A DNA stretch of 64,000 nucleotides from Hordeum vulgare subsp. vulgare (GCF_904849725.1 NC_058518.1:212920741-212984740); one strand, 5' to 3'; numbered from the stretch's first letter, positions 32,410-43,895 are shown. Numbers and translations: made by a program. Notes: generated by a model from the letters alone, not told the origin.

Positions 32410-32510
32410 AAAAGATATAAGTGAAGCACACAGAGCAAAAGTATCTAGCTCAAAAGATATAAGTGAAGCACATGTGAGCTGAATTGTCTACCAAAAGATA
32501 TAAGTGAAGC
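32410..32510. repeat. Three copies of AAAAGATATAAGTGAAGC, ~42-bp spacing
   Basis: Exact 18-bp copies start at 32410, 32452 and 32493, close to the 32565 junction. The sequence between them is only partly similar. Confidence 0.85.
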
Positions 32511-33885
32511 TCGACAAAATCACGGTGAGTGCATGTATCTCTCTCTAGGTGTGCAACAAGGATCATCACCCTCGGGCATTAGTGGCACCCGACGGGGTTT
32601 TCATAAACCTTTAATATTTACCATCATCATGCTCATGTTTCTACTATGCTTAGCTCTACTTGTCAATATGATATTAGCGTGACCCTCATTGGTGGTAGGA
32701 TCATGCTCAAATGCAAGTGCTCCGAAGGAGCCATCGGTAACATCATATCGATGATTTACCGAATACTCATGATCATATGCAACGGGAATAATTTCTCTAC
32801 TAGCATGCAATATTGTATTTGCTCAAACATGGTCAAAGGGTTGCTTGCCTTGATCAGCTAAGTATCCGGGGTCTTCGGGGTCTTCGAGTCCAACTCCTTC
32901 GTCAAACGTGGTATCTATCGGGGTAGTAAATTGTAAAATAATAAGTAGCTCATTCAAAAACAGAGCACAAACTCACTTTAAAAATGTTGCCCTATTCGGA
33001 TAAATCTACATTACTATTTTGAAAACATTTGTCTCTGGTTTTGGTGAAAAGATTATTTTAAAAATCATTTTAACAGAAGCTAAAGTATTCAAAATAGCCT
33101 TTTTAATTATTACTATAAAGAAAAGTTCTCTTAAAAATTTGTGCAATGGCTTTATTAAATTCTACTCCTTTTTAGAAGAATTGTGGTGGAAAATAATTAA
33201 ATTATATTGGATAACAAATTCTACAAAAATCTTTTAAAACAGGATTAAACGGAAAAAGAAAAATGGCTTTGGCTCAGGCCTCGCTCGGCCTGTGGCTTGG
33301 GCCGGCCCAGCTGGCGAGCCAGCTAGCTAGCCCACGCGCGCGCGCCGCCTTGTTCAAACGTGGCGCGCGGGCCCGTGTGGTCAGCAGCAGAGAGGAGAGA
33401 GGGGGAGAGAGAAGAGCAACCGACAGGTGGGGCACACCTGTCGGGGTCGTCTTCCACCTCTAGACAGATAGGAGGGGAGGCATGCCAGTGGCGATACCGA
33501 CACCCTCGAGCCCAACTGATGGCAGCAATGGAACCAGCACATCGTCGCCTACATGCTGGTGGTCGAGGGGACGACAGGGAGGCCTTGGTTCACTGGCGAC
33601 ACGGTGGTTGCGGCGGAGCCGATTTGGGAGATGGATGAAATGGGTGCTATGGTCAGGGATTAGCTCGGGGAAGTATGAGGTAAGCTTCCTGAGCTCACTA
33701 CGGTCACGGAGATGGAGAAAGGAGCGTCGGAGCTGGCCTACAGTCCGAGATCGACGGCGCTCCGAAGCGGCGGGGCCTCGATCGATCTCGAGCACCGGAG
33801 CTCGCTGTGCTCGAATGGAGTGGCTAGGGGTTCAATTTATGCTCTGGAGGAGTGGGATGAGGGTGCTGGAGAAAGGGGCAAGTCC

Positions 33886-33894
33886 TATTTATAG
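33886..33894 (-). promoter_or_regulatory. TATA box in the 3' LTR
   Basis: CTATAAATA on the minus strand, conserved in the 5' LTR at 43887-43895 (the functional position). Confidence 0.6.
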
Positions 33895-34802
33895 GCCCTC
33901 GACGGTGCACCGAGCGGCAAGTGCCGGTGGTTTCACCGTGGCTCGCAGGAGGGGCACTGAGAGCTCGGGGTCGAAACCACGGTATTGCGGACGTGGTTGA
34001 GGATCTGTGTGACTCACTAAGAGGGAGAGAGAGCGAGAAGGAGCGTGCATGCATGGCCGCGGTCTTCTGGCCGAATGTGGCACGCGCAGGCATGCGTCGC
34101 TCCGGTCAACAGAGCGAGGGAGGAGGGGCCCTAAGGCTGCCCTCATGCAGAAGGGTTGTCGGGGACACGAATGGGCAACGGGGGGAGGCTTGAACCGGCC
34201 AAGGATGGCCACCTTTGCCTCGGTTGCGCCCTGTAGCGTGCCCAGAGCATAGTTCTGGCATGCCACGGCATGCTGGCGCGCTCTGGGGTGCCTTGGCCGT
34301 GTCTGGCGTGTCTTGGGGCTGGGTTGGAAGATCCTTAGCCGTTTGAGAGCCGAGAGACTCCGAGCTGGTCAAGGGAAATGATTAAAGAGGTGATGCCAGA
34401 CTTGAACCAGAAATTAGAATGGGGTTTTTGGCTCTTCACTTGGATTCAAGGAGGGGCAACTCACTTGTAGTTGGGGAGTGGTGCTGGTTGTTCGGTCTAT
34501 GAGTTTGGAGGAAAGTGTATGGGTGTGGAGTGAGGTGGTAGTTGTTAATTTTACTAATCTCTCAGAAGGTGTTTGACATGTGTTTGGGGTAACAATACTT
34601 CACCACTGGTGATGAAAGTTAACAGGATTAAGTTGATGCAAAAATAGGATGCTCCACCAAATTTGAGCTTCATTGGACAAGTTTGGCAATTCAAACTTGA
34701 AATCACCCCCAAATGGGCAGATTTGTCCCTTTCAAAGAGAATGTGGGTAGATTACCCTCTCCAAATGCCATTTTTGGCAGAGACTCCTTATTTGGGGTGT
34801 TG

Positions 34803-34807
34803 AGCAC
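34803..34807. other. Empty target site matching the solo-LTR insertion
   Basis: AGCAC followed by TCCTG occurs once here. In the sister LTR it is duplicated (44801-44805 and 46211-46215) around the solo LTR. Confidence 0.85.
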
Positions 34808-35521
34808 TCCTGCAAATTTTCAAGCCATTTGGATAAACTTTGCTAGTAGAGTTGCTTCAACTTGATTCTGGACAGGGAGGGTTTTAGGATTATTAAGTGA
34901 ACCAAACCATCTTGGAATGAGGTGAAACTTGGTGTGGCTACCAAATATAGCTTGGGAAGGTGGCTGGAATTTTCTAGGAATTTATTGGAACTATATCCTT
35001 TGGAAATATTTCAAAAGGACAAAACAGACAAAGTTGGTTTTCAAGTGTTTGCACAAATATTTTGAATATAAATAGGGGTTGGAAATCATATGTATGGAAA
35101 GTATATGTCTTGTGAGTATCTCCAAATTTTCAAAGATTTTCTAAGGCAAAAAATTAATTTTTCATATAGAAATATCATTTCTGGCCTCAGAAATGGACAT
35201 GCATATAAAATAGGAAAATAATTCGAAAAATAATTATTTTATGATATTGGAGAGTTAAAACGAGATTACCATCTTTGGGTAAAGGCACTCCCTTGTCATC
35301 ACGGACTTGTAGTGCAGCCCAAATCAAGGTTTTAAAATAGTCAAAATAAGAGAAATAATCTTTGGGAATAATCATGTTATAAAAATATGGTTTTTGAATC
35401 CACTTATTCAAGAATACAAACACACAATGACAGTCATGGCACTCACAACATTGGTTTTTGAAAGAAAAAAAACTCAGATTGTGAAACTATAGTTGAAGTG
35501 AGGTAAAAACATGGTGTGACA

Positions 35522-35540
35522 CACCTATCCCCCTTACAAC
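35522..35540 (-). other. Polypurine tract of the chromodomain gypsy element
   Basis: On the minus strand TAAGGGGGATAGGTG directly precedes the 3' LTR start TGTCACACC. It primes plus-strand DNA. Confidence 0.8.
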
Positions 35541-35870
35541 AATCTCGTCCCCCAGATTCTTAAGCTAGGTGCTAAAAAGGTGCAGAAATTCGGATCGGAG
35601 ATAGTCTTAACGCTCCCATGTTGCTTTGGCCTCGGTGTGATTGCACCATTGAACCTTGAAGAACTTGATGGTGTGGCTTCTGGTGCAATGCTCTGCTTCA
35701 TCCAGGATTCGGATTGGCCTCTCACGATAAGTGAGATCTGGTTGGAGGTCGATGGCTTGATGGTCAATGTCCTTATAAAGATTTGGACAGTTCGGCTCTT
35801 GCATAAACTTCCGGAGTTGTGACATGTAAAAAACGCTGTGCACACCCGAAAGTTCCGGAGGTAGCTCCAA
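35541..35870 (-). pseudogene. Integrase end and chromodomain-like tail
   Basis: Minus strand reads VFYMSQLRKFM, then RPIRILDEAEH and KFFKVQWCNHTEAKATWER, followed in frame after a TAA by SEFLHLF. The (V/L)xWxNHxxxxATWE pattern is the chromodomain-like module of Tekay/CRM-type chromoviruses, which is thought to steer integration towards particular chromatin. The TAA at about 35605 is one of several disabling changes. Confidence 0.8.
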
Positions 35871-36302
35871 CTAGTAAGCAACTTCTCCACGCCTTCTCGT
35901 GATCTTAAAATGTCCAATGAACCTTGGAGCAAGTTTCCCCTTGACGTGGAAACGGTTGGTTCCCTTGAGAGGTGTGACGCGAAGGTACACATGGTCTCCG
36001 GGAATGAACTCCACTTCTCTGCGGTCAGAATCCGCATAGCTCTTCTGTCGTAACTTGGGCACTTTCAAGGTCTCCCAGACAAGTTGCAACTTGTCTTCTG
36101 CCTCACGAAGAACTTCCGGTCCGAAAATCAATCCTTCGCCAATCTCGGACCAGTTGAGCAGGGTGCGGTACTTTCGTCCGTATAGTACTTCAAATAGGGC
36201 CATCTGGAGAGTGGACTGGTAGTTCTTTTTGTAGGAGAACTCAGCAATCGAGAAACAATCTTCCCATTTGGTCCCATGTGCCAAGACACAAGCACGGAGC
36301 AT
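35871..36302 (-). pseudogene. Integrase, C-terminal half
   Basis: Reads HGTKWEDCFSIAEFSYKKNYQ, YGRKYRTLLNWSEIG, EFIPGDHVYLRVTPLKG and GKLAPRFIGHFKI, the segment after the DDE core including the GPY/F-type module. Open for 143 codons. It joins the chromodomain piece through a frame change near 35871. Confidence 0.85.
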
Positions 36303-36314
36303 ATCTTCAAGTAT

Positions 36315-36545
36315 CTAATTCACTCTCTTCGTCTGTCCGCCCGTCTGTGGGTGGAAGGCGGTGCTGAAAGAGAGCTTGGTTCCAAGAGCTTCTTGGAACT
36401 TGTTCCAAAATCTTGAGGTGAACTGCGTGCCTCGGTCAGATACTATTTCTTTCGGGACTCCATGGAGACTCACAATACGATGGATATACAGGCTAGCCAA
36501 TTGGCTACCTTCATAAGTGGTGCTGACTGGAATGACATGGGCCAC
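36315..36545 (-). pseudogene. Integrase DDE core
   Basis: Reads HGVPKEIVSDRGTQFTSRFW and FSTAFHPQTGGQTKRVN; the second catalytic Asp (SDRGTQF) is present. The usual Glu-containing Q-(S/T)-E-R motif reads QTKRVN, so the catalytic Glu is replaced by Lys. The first Asp lies upstream near 36600. A stop at 36314 follows. Confidence 0.85.
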
Positions 36546-36701
36546 CTTGGTTAGGTGGTCGACAATGACCCATATGGAATTGTGCCCTTTGCTTGATCTG
36601 GGAAGACCGGTGATGAAGTCCCTGCCGACTTTGTCCTACTTCCATTCGGGAACTTGGAGAGGTTGTAGCAATCTAGCAGGTCGTTGGTGCTCATCCTTGA
36701 C

Positions 36702-36917
36702 TCACTGACACACGTTGCACTTGGCGATATAGGACGCTATTTCCCTCTTCATACCATGCCACCAGAATCTTTCCCGGAGGTCCCGATGCATTTTGGTGCC
36801 ACCGTGGTGAATAGAGTAGGGTGTGTCATGAGCTTCCTGCAGGATCAAGTCCTTGAGTTCCGGCTTGTTGGGTACGCATAAACGTTTCCCAAACCACACT
36901 ACTCCTTGTTCATCCAC
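36702..36917 (-). pseudogene. Integrase zinc-binding (HHCC) domain
   Basis: Reads EAHDTPYSIHHGGTKMHRDLRERFWWHGMK followed by YIAKCNVCQ, giving the His-His-Cys-Cys ligands. Intact over 71 codons; a TGA after Q breaks the link to the core. Confidence 0.85.
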
Positions 36918-36949
36918 CGAGATTCTGGGGCCTTGCCTTCCTGGATCTT

Positions 36950-37768
36950 CTACTTGATGCCTTCGATGCTCTTGTGCCCCTTTTGGGCTTCTTTGATGTC
37001 GTTTGCCAGCATGGGTTTGACTTCGAGGTTAGCTAGGAATCCTGGTTCAACTAGCTCCAACCCAAAGCTTTCCATTTTTTCATATAAGGCGGGTAGCCTT
37101 TCCTTGAGCATAACATTCAAGGTGCTGGCCTTCCGGCTTAAGGCATCGGCCACCACATTGGCCTTACCGGGGTGGTATTGGATGCTGAAGTCATAGTCTT
37201 TGATTAGCTCCAACCATCTTCGCTGCCTCATATTCAATTCCATTTGAGTAAAGATATACTTTAGACTCTTGTGGTCGGTGTATATTTCACATCGCTTCCC
37301 CAAAAGGTAATGTTGCCATGTCTTTAAGGCATGCACTACGGCTGCCAACTCAAGATCATGTGTGGCATAGTTTTCCTCATGCGCGCGCAGTTGCCGTGAC
37401 ACGTAAGCCACGACCCTGCCATCTTGCATTAGGACTCCATCAAGCCCGGTTCTGAAGGCATCACAATATATCACAAACTCCTTGCTGATATCTGGAGTAG
37501 CCAATACCGGAGCGGTAGTCAATCTCTTCTTTTGCTCCTGGAGGCTTTCTTCGCACTCCGGCGTCCACTCGAACTTCTTGCCTTTCATCAGGAGCTGACT
37601 CATTGGTTGAGCGATGCGGGAGAACCCCTCCACGAACTTGCGGTAGTATCCCGTGAGTCCGAGGAAGTTTCTGACTTCCTTCACATCGATTGGTGATTCC
37701 CAGTTGGTTAATGTGGTAATCTTGGAGGGATCGACCGCCAATCCATTTGTTGTCATGGTATGACCCAA
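36950..37768 (-). pseudogene. Reverse transcriptase thumb, RNase H and start of integrase
   Basis: A 272-codon open stretch. It starts in the post-catalytic reverse transcriptase ([19 protein letters not shown]), passes through RNase H ([54 protein letters not shown]) and ends in the integrase linker. The first RNase H catalytic Asp (CDA), the Glu (LEL) and the Asp of TDH are present. This is the longest well-kept coding stretch in the element. Confidence 0.9.
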
Positions 37769-37862
37769 GAATCCAACTTCGTGCAGCTAGAATTTGCATT
37801 TGCTAAATTTGGCATAAAGCTGGTGCTCTCGAAGCTTTTCCAACACTAACCTCAAGTATTGC

Positions 37863-38600
37863 TCATGCTCTTCTTCGGACTTGGAGAAGATTAATTAATA
37901 TGTCATTGATGAAGATGACGACAAAGTTATCCAAGTATTCCATGAAGACTTTGTTCATGAGGTACATGAAGTATGCTGGGGCATTGGTCAACCCAAATGA
38001 CATGACGGTGCACTCGTATAGACCATACCGGGTCACGAATGCAGTCTTAGGTGTGTCTTTGGGTCGGATCTTCAATTGGTAATATCCCGATCGGAGATCG
38101 ATCTTGGAAAATACCTTGGCTCCATATAACTGGTCAAATAGGTCTTCAATCTTGGGGACTGGGTACTTGTTCTTGATTGTGACCTCATTGAGGGAACGGT
38201 AATCAATGCGGAGTCTGATGGTCCCATCCCTCTTAGACACGAACAGAATAGGTGATCCCCAAGGAGATGCACTCGGACGGATGAATCCCTTCCTGAGTTG
38301 CTCATCCAACTGCTTCTTCAACTCTGCTAGCTCTTCGGATCCCATCCTATAAGGCTTCTTATAGATAGGCCTTGATCCGTGCATGAGCTCAATGATGAAC
38401 AAGATGTCTCGGTCAGGAGGCATCCCTCGCAGCTCATCAGGAAAGACATCCGGGTACTCACAGACTATTGACACTTGGTCCAACTCTTCTCCCGATAGGC
38501 AATTTACCTGAGAGACTTGAGTGGATGTAGGCTCAGGGCCATACTTGACTTTGACCCCTTTGTCGCTTGTCATGGTAATAGTCCTTTTGGCACTGATCAA
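37863..38600 (-). pseudogene. Reverse transcriptase (gypsy) with mutated catalytic motif
   Basis: Open for 245 codons: [70 protein letters not shown] and [13 protein letters not shown]. The catalytic FIDD is FIND (37902-37910), which should abolish polymerisation. The frame then shifts near 37890, losing the link to 37768. In an intact element this enzyme converts RNA to DNA. Confidence 0.92.
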
Positions 38601-38734
38601 GATGCTCTAGTGCTTGGCCAACCAATCCATTCCAAGGATCACTTCCAAGCCTTGCGACTTTATGACAATGAGATCTACTGTGAAGCTTATCCCATTAATA
38701 TTGACCCGGACTCCTCTAAATCCTAGTTTGGTTC

Positions 38735-39523
38735 TTAGCACTCTCCCAAGGTATGTACTGCCATTTTCCCATTAAGTAGGGTAGGCTTCAAACCACATTT
38801 TTCTGCAAACTTCTGAGTAACGAAAGAATGCGAATCACCACAATCAAACAATATTGTTGCTGGGGTGGAGTTGACGAGGAACATACCCAGAATGCAGTCC
38901 GGGTCTTCCTGTGCTTCTTCTGCGGAGATGTGATTAATACATCCCCTGTTGTGGTACTGCTGATTGCGGGGAGCTTGGTTCCTGCCTGGCGCTCCTTGAC
39001 CTTGTCCTTGATTTGACGGCGCATCGGGGTTCTTGTTGGGGCACTGCCTTGAGTAGTGCCCAGTCCGACCACATCCAAAGCATGTAACCTGCCCTGGGAT
39101 GTTGGGCTTGACTCCACTGTTATTGGGCGGGTTGATTGCTGGCTTGGTGTTGACTTGCTGCTGGGGCTGGTAGTTCTGGCGGAACGTTGCTGCCTTGTAC
39201 TGTTGTTGCTGATAGTTGGGTCTTGGTGGGGTTGACTGCCATGGGCGTGGCTTCGGGTTACTGTGTCCTGCACTACCCAACAGCTTGCGCTTACGGGAAT
39301 CATCCATTGTACGATGCTTATCCTCCAGCATGAGGGCCTTGCTCACCAGATCGCAGAAGGTCCGGCAATCACAAACAACCAGTTGATACTGGAGCGGCTG
39401 CTGCAGTCCTTCCATAAAGTGTTCCACTTTTGCGGCTTCAATGTTGACGTCTTTCGGTGCATATCTTGACAGGAGGTTAAACTTCTGCAGATACTCCTTG
39501 ACGGTTCCACTGCCTTGCCTCAA
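38735..39523 (-). pseudogene. gag C-terminal half, zinc knuckle and protease
   Basis: Reads RQGSGTVKEYLQKFNLLSRY, then CFGCGRTGHYSRQCPNK (a CCHC zinc knuckle that binds RNA), and ILFDCGDSHSFVT, the protease active site, where the usual D-S/T-G reads D-C-G. Only a TGA at 39527-39529, at a position where Arg is expected, separates it from the upstream gag frame. A stop at 38735 ends it inside protease. Confidence 0.9.
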
Positions 39524-39526
39524 GGC

Positions 39527-40143
39527 TCAGAATTCCCGCTTCTTAATGGTGATCATTCCAGGGGGAATGTGAACAGCTCGGAATCCTTCCTTGAATACTG
39601 CGCAAGTGATAGTGTGAGCAGCTCGGAATCCTTCCTTGAATACTGCCCAAGTGATAGCTTGCCCTTCTCGCATGATCTGGAACCTGTCCCACCAAGCTCT
39701 GGTCGTGCCTTCGAGACAGTGAGAATCATAAAGGACTTTCTCGTGATCATCGGTGCACTTGACCAGCGCGAGGAGGTCTTCGATGGTGAGGATCCAGTCA
39801 TCGGCATCCAATGGTTCAGTTGTCTCCGTGAATATAGGAGGCGTAGTCCTCATAAACTCAGACAGAGTAGAGTGAGTGTTGCCATTTCCGTTTTGTGGCG
39901 GATTGTTCACCAAGACTTGAGCCATTTGTTGGATGGCGGCATTGTTGACTTGACATTCCTCTCGGAGAGCTTGGAGGAACTGAGCCACAGTCAGGCTCTG
40001 CGTAGGAGGTGGTGGCGGAGGAAAATCGCCTTGCTACTGCTCGAGGTGATCTCCAGCTTGAGCGTTCCCACCGTTTCCCTCGTGCTGGCCAGAGGTGGTA
40101 GACTAGGGTTGCCGAAGGTGCTGGTGCGTGTTGAAATCACCAT
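39527..40143 (-). pseudogene. gag N-terminal half with in-frame duplication
   Basis: A probable start ATG at 40143 begins MVISTRTSTFGNPS; a frameshift within the next 100 bp and a TAG follow, and the frame then runs open from about 39988 (VNNAAIQQMAQ, TTPPIFTETTEPLDADDWI, TTRAWWDRFQIMREGQ). Near the end a 15-residue unit (AVFKEGFRA..) is repeated in frame. Gag forms the virus-like particle. Related elements read through to the zinc knuckle; here a TGA intervenes. Confidence 0.85.
39575..39664. repeat. 45-bp in-frame tandem duplication in gag
   Basis: AGCTCGGAATCCTTCCTTGA recurs 45 bp apart (39575 and 39620), with few differences; it doubles 15 gag residues without shifting frame. Confidence 0.85.
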
Positions 40144-40578
40144 CCTGTTATGGGAGAAGACAGGTCAACATGCCGAATTAGTCGGGGAATCATAAGTGAT
40201 GAAGTTCCTATATAAGGGGGTTTTGGTACTATGTTAGTGTGCGAGTTAAACAAAAGTTTTTGGGAAATCTAATGCATTGAATTAAAGAAAGTGATGTAGT
40301 CGCTTACAAGCTGCCTAAGGCAGAAATGTGGCTTGCATCATACATGATCACACAACACTCATGGTTCTCATGAACCGATACACGGACTCAACTATGCATG
40401 AGGGAGACTCCTAATTGCCTAAGACGTTCCTCCAACCGGCGGACTAGTCAGTCTCGTATGCAGGCTCAGCAGGACCTTCGTCTTCATCCTCATTGGTACC
40501 TTCCTCCTTCAGAGGTGTGGGAGAGGGGAGTGGTCCATCACGGCATCTCTTTGTCGGTGAAGCCGTGAGGAGTTCAGT
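40144..40578. other. Spacer between the upstream ORF and gag
   Basis: Leader sequence with no recognised motif. Confidence 0.5.
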
Positions 40579-41196
40579 CTATTCTTCCGCGGTCAAAAGG
40601 TGACTCTGTATAGGAATGGCCTCGAGCAGTGGTATCCCTCCTCGGAAGGCAATGGCCGTCTGCCCTCCGGGTGCTCCTTCCTTCTTGACCTTGTGGGTTT
40701 TCATCATTTCCAGGAGAAGTAGGTCCTTGACCTGGTGTAGTTCTTGGTGAAGCGTCATGGACTCCTTGATGAGAAGGTGAGTCAAGGTGTCAGCGGAGAG
40801 GCTGAAGTAGGTTTGAAAGCTGAGTGGCGTTCCGTCCTCCGAGGATGGGTTAAGCATTCATCTCCCGTCAATTTCGTCCTTCATGAAAGGCAGGTGATGA
40901 GTAGCCGGCTCGTTGGCCATCTCGGGAAGGAGGTCGTGGAGACGCGCGAGCGCCTCTCGTGTGGTTGTCTCCACTGCCAACATCAGATTCTCCATTTGAG
41001 GTCCTTCAAAGAACCAACTAGTTGGGGAGTCGTTATCCTTCACTGTCACGTCCAGATGAAATTCTTTTGTGTCGGCGTTGACCCAGTGCTCGTGGTAGAG
41101 AAAAATGAGTGTGCGGCGTACTTGACACTTCTCGAGGCTATCTCCCAAGAGTAGGGGAAAGCCCATCTCCAGAAGTATCTCAGGTACGGCAGCCAT
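40579..41196 (-). pseudogene. Upstream open frame ('ORF0') before gag, function unknown
   Basis: Starting at ATG 41196, a frame of 206 codons runs to 40579 with a single internal stop at 40858-40860, directly followed by ATG. The first part reads MAAVPEILLEMGFPLLLG, HLDVTVKDNDSPTSWFFEGP and EALARLHDLLPEMANEPATH; the second is leucine-rich and likely helical (TLHQELHQVKDLLLLEMMKTH). It lies between the primer binding site and gag on the same strand. The codon use and the preserved frame suggest a real protein, possibly a known accessory ORF of this lineage. I cannot assign a role. Confidence 0.6.
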
Positions 41197-41318
41197 CTAC
41201 AAGGTTGTAGGAGAGGGTTAGAAATTTTGTGGGTGTAGAAAATCTCAAGTGCAAGGGCTGAGTGCACTACTCGTCTTAGCTATCGTCCATGCTACCCAAG
41301 GCTTCCTATAGTCAGGAT

Positions 41319-41331
41319 GGCTCTAATACCA
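41319..41331 (-). other. Primer binding site (initiator Met tRNA type)
   Basis: Minus strand TGGTATTAGAGCC, one change from TGGTATCAGAGCC, four bases after the 5' LTR end. Confidence 0.85.
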
Positions 41332-41960
41332 GCTCTGTGGGGACCCCGACTTACAAGTCGAGATCGTCGAATGAACATGCTCAGTGATCCCAAAAATCAA
41401 TGCTCAACGGACACACAAATACTGAATATTAAGAGTTTTACATCCAACATACTGAAATGATACAACAAATGACCAACAAGGTCAAGTTCTCATAGGTACG
41501 GCCTATAAGGCCAAAACACACCAATACATCTACTAGCGGAAATCTTGGGGCTAAGCGGGTGCCCATGCCATCAGCCTACACTAACAGGCATTCTGACTGG
41601 GAAGCATCCTAGTTTGCAAGTCCGTCTGTGATGATGTATTGTTCTCCAAAATCCGGTCCTTCCATGTCTGGTCAATGAAATAACCAGTGGTCAGCAACTG
41701 AGTACTTTGAATGTAGTCGCAAACAGCCCATGATATGGATAATGCGGTATGTATGATAACAAGTAATATGCAGTATTGGTGGATAGCAGCTTAACTATAA
41801 ATTAACATGATCATATATGGATGTGCAATATAATCTAGATGGTATTTAGAAGAACAGGTTATAGATATCGACATATCTGATGTGGGTTGAACACTTCGAG
41901 TTCACCCGATATGCCAAGTCACCAAACTTGGTTATATCAACTCTTTCATACAACACCATT

Positions 41961-41962
<2 letters not shown>

Positions 41963-41992
<30 letters not shown>
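41963..41992. repeat. (AC)15 microsatellite
   Basis: Uninterrupted AC run in the LTR. Confidence 0.95.
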
Positions 41993-41995
<3 letters not shown>

Positions 41996-43886
41996 GTTTA
42001 TGCGGAAACGACTGGATGTAGTCTAAACAGCACCACCCAACTGTCCTTGACCATGGACACGGCTATTCGAATAGTTTTACACTATGCAGAGGTTGTACGT
42101 TGTACCCACGAGATTCGGGAAACTTCCGTGTCATCCACGACTCGCGGTATATAACCTACCCGAGGTAAGTACCCGATCAATGCCTTACCCCTGACGATAC
42201 TAGACAAAGAGATCCACTCGATTGGTACCCAGCCCACATGATGTACGTCTTACGAGCACCAACTCTGGATAGGATCATCCATGTGAGGACCAACAGTGTG
42301 CCCGGAACACGTAAAACGACATAGTCGACCTAGCTGGTATGACCCCGTCACGAGAGTGACCGCATATCACTCCCGCCACTAGTAATGGGCTCTTTCATAG
42401 CACCGACCAAAGTAATCAACAAAGCCCCGTCCCATAAAGGGGTAACGTGGTCGCACATGTAACGTTGGGACGGTCGACACATCATAAATCTAATCCCATT
42501 TTCGAAACCACTCACACCAAAATATACCCGGTTAACCACTTCTTCACAACTGGCCACCTAACTCATCATCACCCTCGGGCATTGGTGGCACCCGACGGGG
42601 TTTTCGTAAACCTTTAAGATTTACCATCATCATGCTCATGTGTCTACTATGCTCGGCTCTACTTGTCAACATGATATTAGAGTGACCCTCATAGGAGGTA
42701 GATTCATGCTCAAATGCAAGTGCTCCCAAGGAGCCATCAGTAACATCATATCGATGATTTACCGAATACTCATGATCATATCCAACGAGAATAATTGCTC
42801 TACTAGCATGCAATATAATATTTTCTCAAACATGGTCAAAGTGTTTCTTGCCTTGATCAGCTAAGTATCCAGAGTCCTCGGGGTCTTCGATTCCAACTCC
42901 TTCGTCAAACCTGGTATCTATTGGTGTAGTAAATAGTAAAATAATAAGTACCTCACTCAAAAACAGAGCACAAACTCACTTTAAAAATGTTGCCCTATTC
43001 TGATAAATCTACATTACTATTTTGAAAACATTTGTCTGTCGTTTTGGTGAAAAGATTATTTTAAAAATCATTTTAACACAAGCTAAAGTATTCAAAATAG
43101 CCTTTTTAGTTATTACTATATAGAAAAGTTGTCTTAAAAATCTGTGCAATGGCTCTATTAAAATCTACTCATTTTTTGAAGAATTGTGGTGGAGAATAAT
43201 TAAATTTTATTGGATAACAAATTCTACGAAAATATTTTAAAACAAGATTAAACAAAAAGAGAAAAAGGGCTTTGGATCAGTTCTGGCTCGGCCTCTGGCT
43301 TGGGCCGGCCCAGCTAGCCAGCCACCCAGCTAGCCCAAGGGCGCGCGCTGCCAGGTTCAAACCTGACGTGTGGGGCCTTGTGGTCAGCGGCAGAGAGGAG
43401 AGATGGGAAGAGAGAAGAGCCACCGATAGGTGGGTAACACCTGTGTGGGTCGTCTTCCACCTCTGGACAGAGAGGAGGGGAGGCACGCCGGCGGCGATAC
43501 CGACGCCCTCGAGCCCAAATGATGGCAGGAATGGAACCAACACATCATCGTCTACCTGTTGGTGGCTGAGGGGACGACAGGGAGGCCCTGGTTCACCGGC
43601 GACGAGGTGGCTGCACGGAGCCGATTCGGGAGATGGATTAAACGGGTGCTACGGGCAGGGATTAGCTCGGGGAAGTGGGGGGAAAGCTTCCTGAGCTCAC
43701 TACAGTCATGGCGGAGGAGAAAGGAGCGTTGGAGATGGCCTGTAGGCCGAGATAATCAGAGCTCCGAAGCGGCGGGGCCTCGGTCGATCTCAAGCACCGG
43801 AGCTCGCTGTGCTTGAATGGAGTGGCAAGGGTTCAATTTAGGCTTTCGAGGAGTTGGATGAGGGTGCGGGAGCGAGGGGGAATGCC

Positions 43887-43895
43887 TATTTATAG
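43887..43895 (-). promoter_or_regulatory. TATA box of the chromodomain gypsy 5' LTR
   Basis: CTATAAATA on the minus strand; same place in the other LTR (33886-33894). Confidence 0.65.

Larger units (their letters stand above)
29201..32565 (-). mobile_element. LTR element (GATACGT..GACGTATCA family), 3' LTR plus 3' internal part
   Basis: The LTR (about 29201-30742) ends on the plus strand with TTTGAGACGTATCA, that is, it starts TGATACGTCTCAAA on the minus strand. It is followed at 30743 by AGCATCCCCAAGCTT, on the minus strand the polypurine tract AAGCTTGGGGATGCT. So this is a 3' LTR of a minus-strand element, with about 1.8 kb of 3' internal non-coding DNA to its right. The LTR far end is uncertain. 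No pol sequence is present, and the element stops at 32565 against the chromodomain gypsy LTR. Confidence 0.65.
32566..35521 (-). repeat. 3' LTR of the chromodomain gypsy element, truncated
   Basis: Matches 42567-46936 from CATCACCCTCGGGCATT to GGTGTGACA, apart from the solo LTR in the other copy. Its left ~1.2 kb, present in the right LTR at 41336-42566, is absent. GC-rich open frames around 33263-34372 occur in both LTRs and are taken as LTR features, not genes. Confidence 0.9.

Noticed and set aside
33263..34372. Conserved frames found again at 43272-44381
   Set aside because: The match is due to LTR duplication in one element, not coding constraint.
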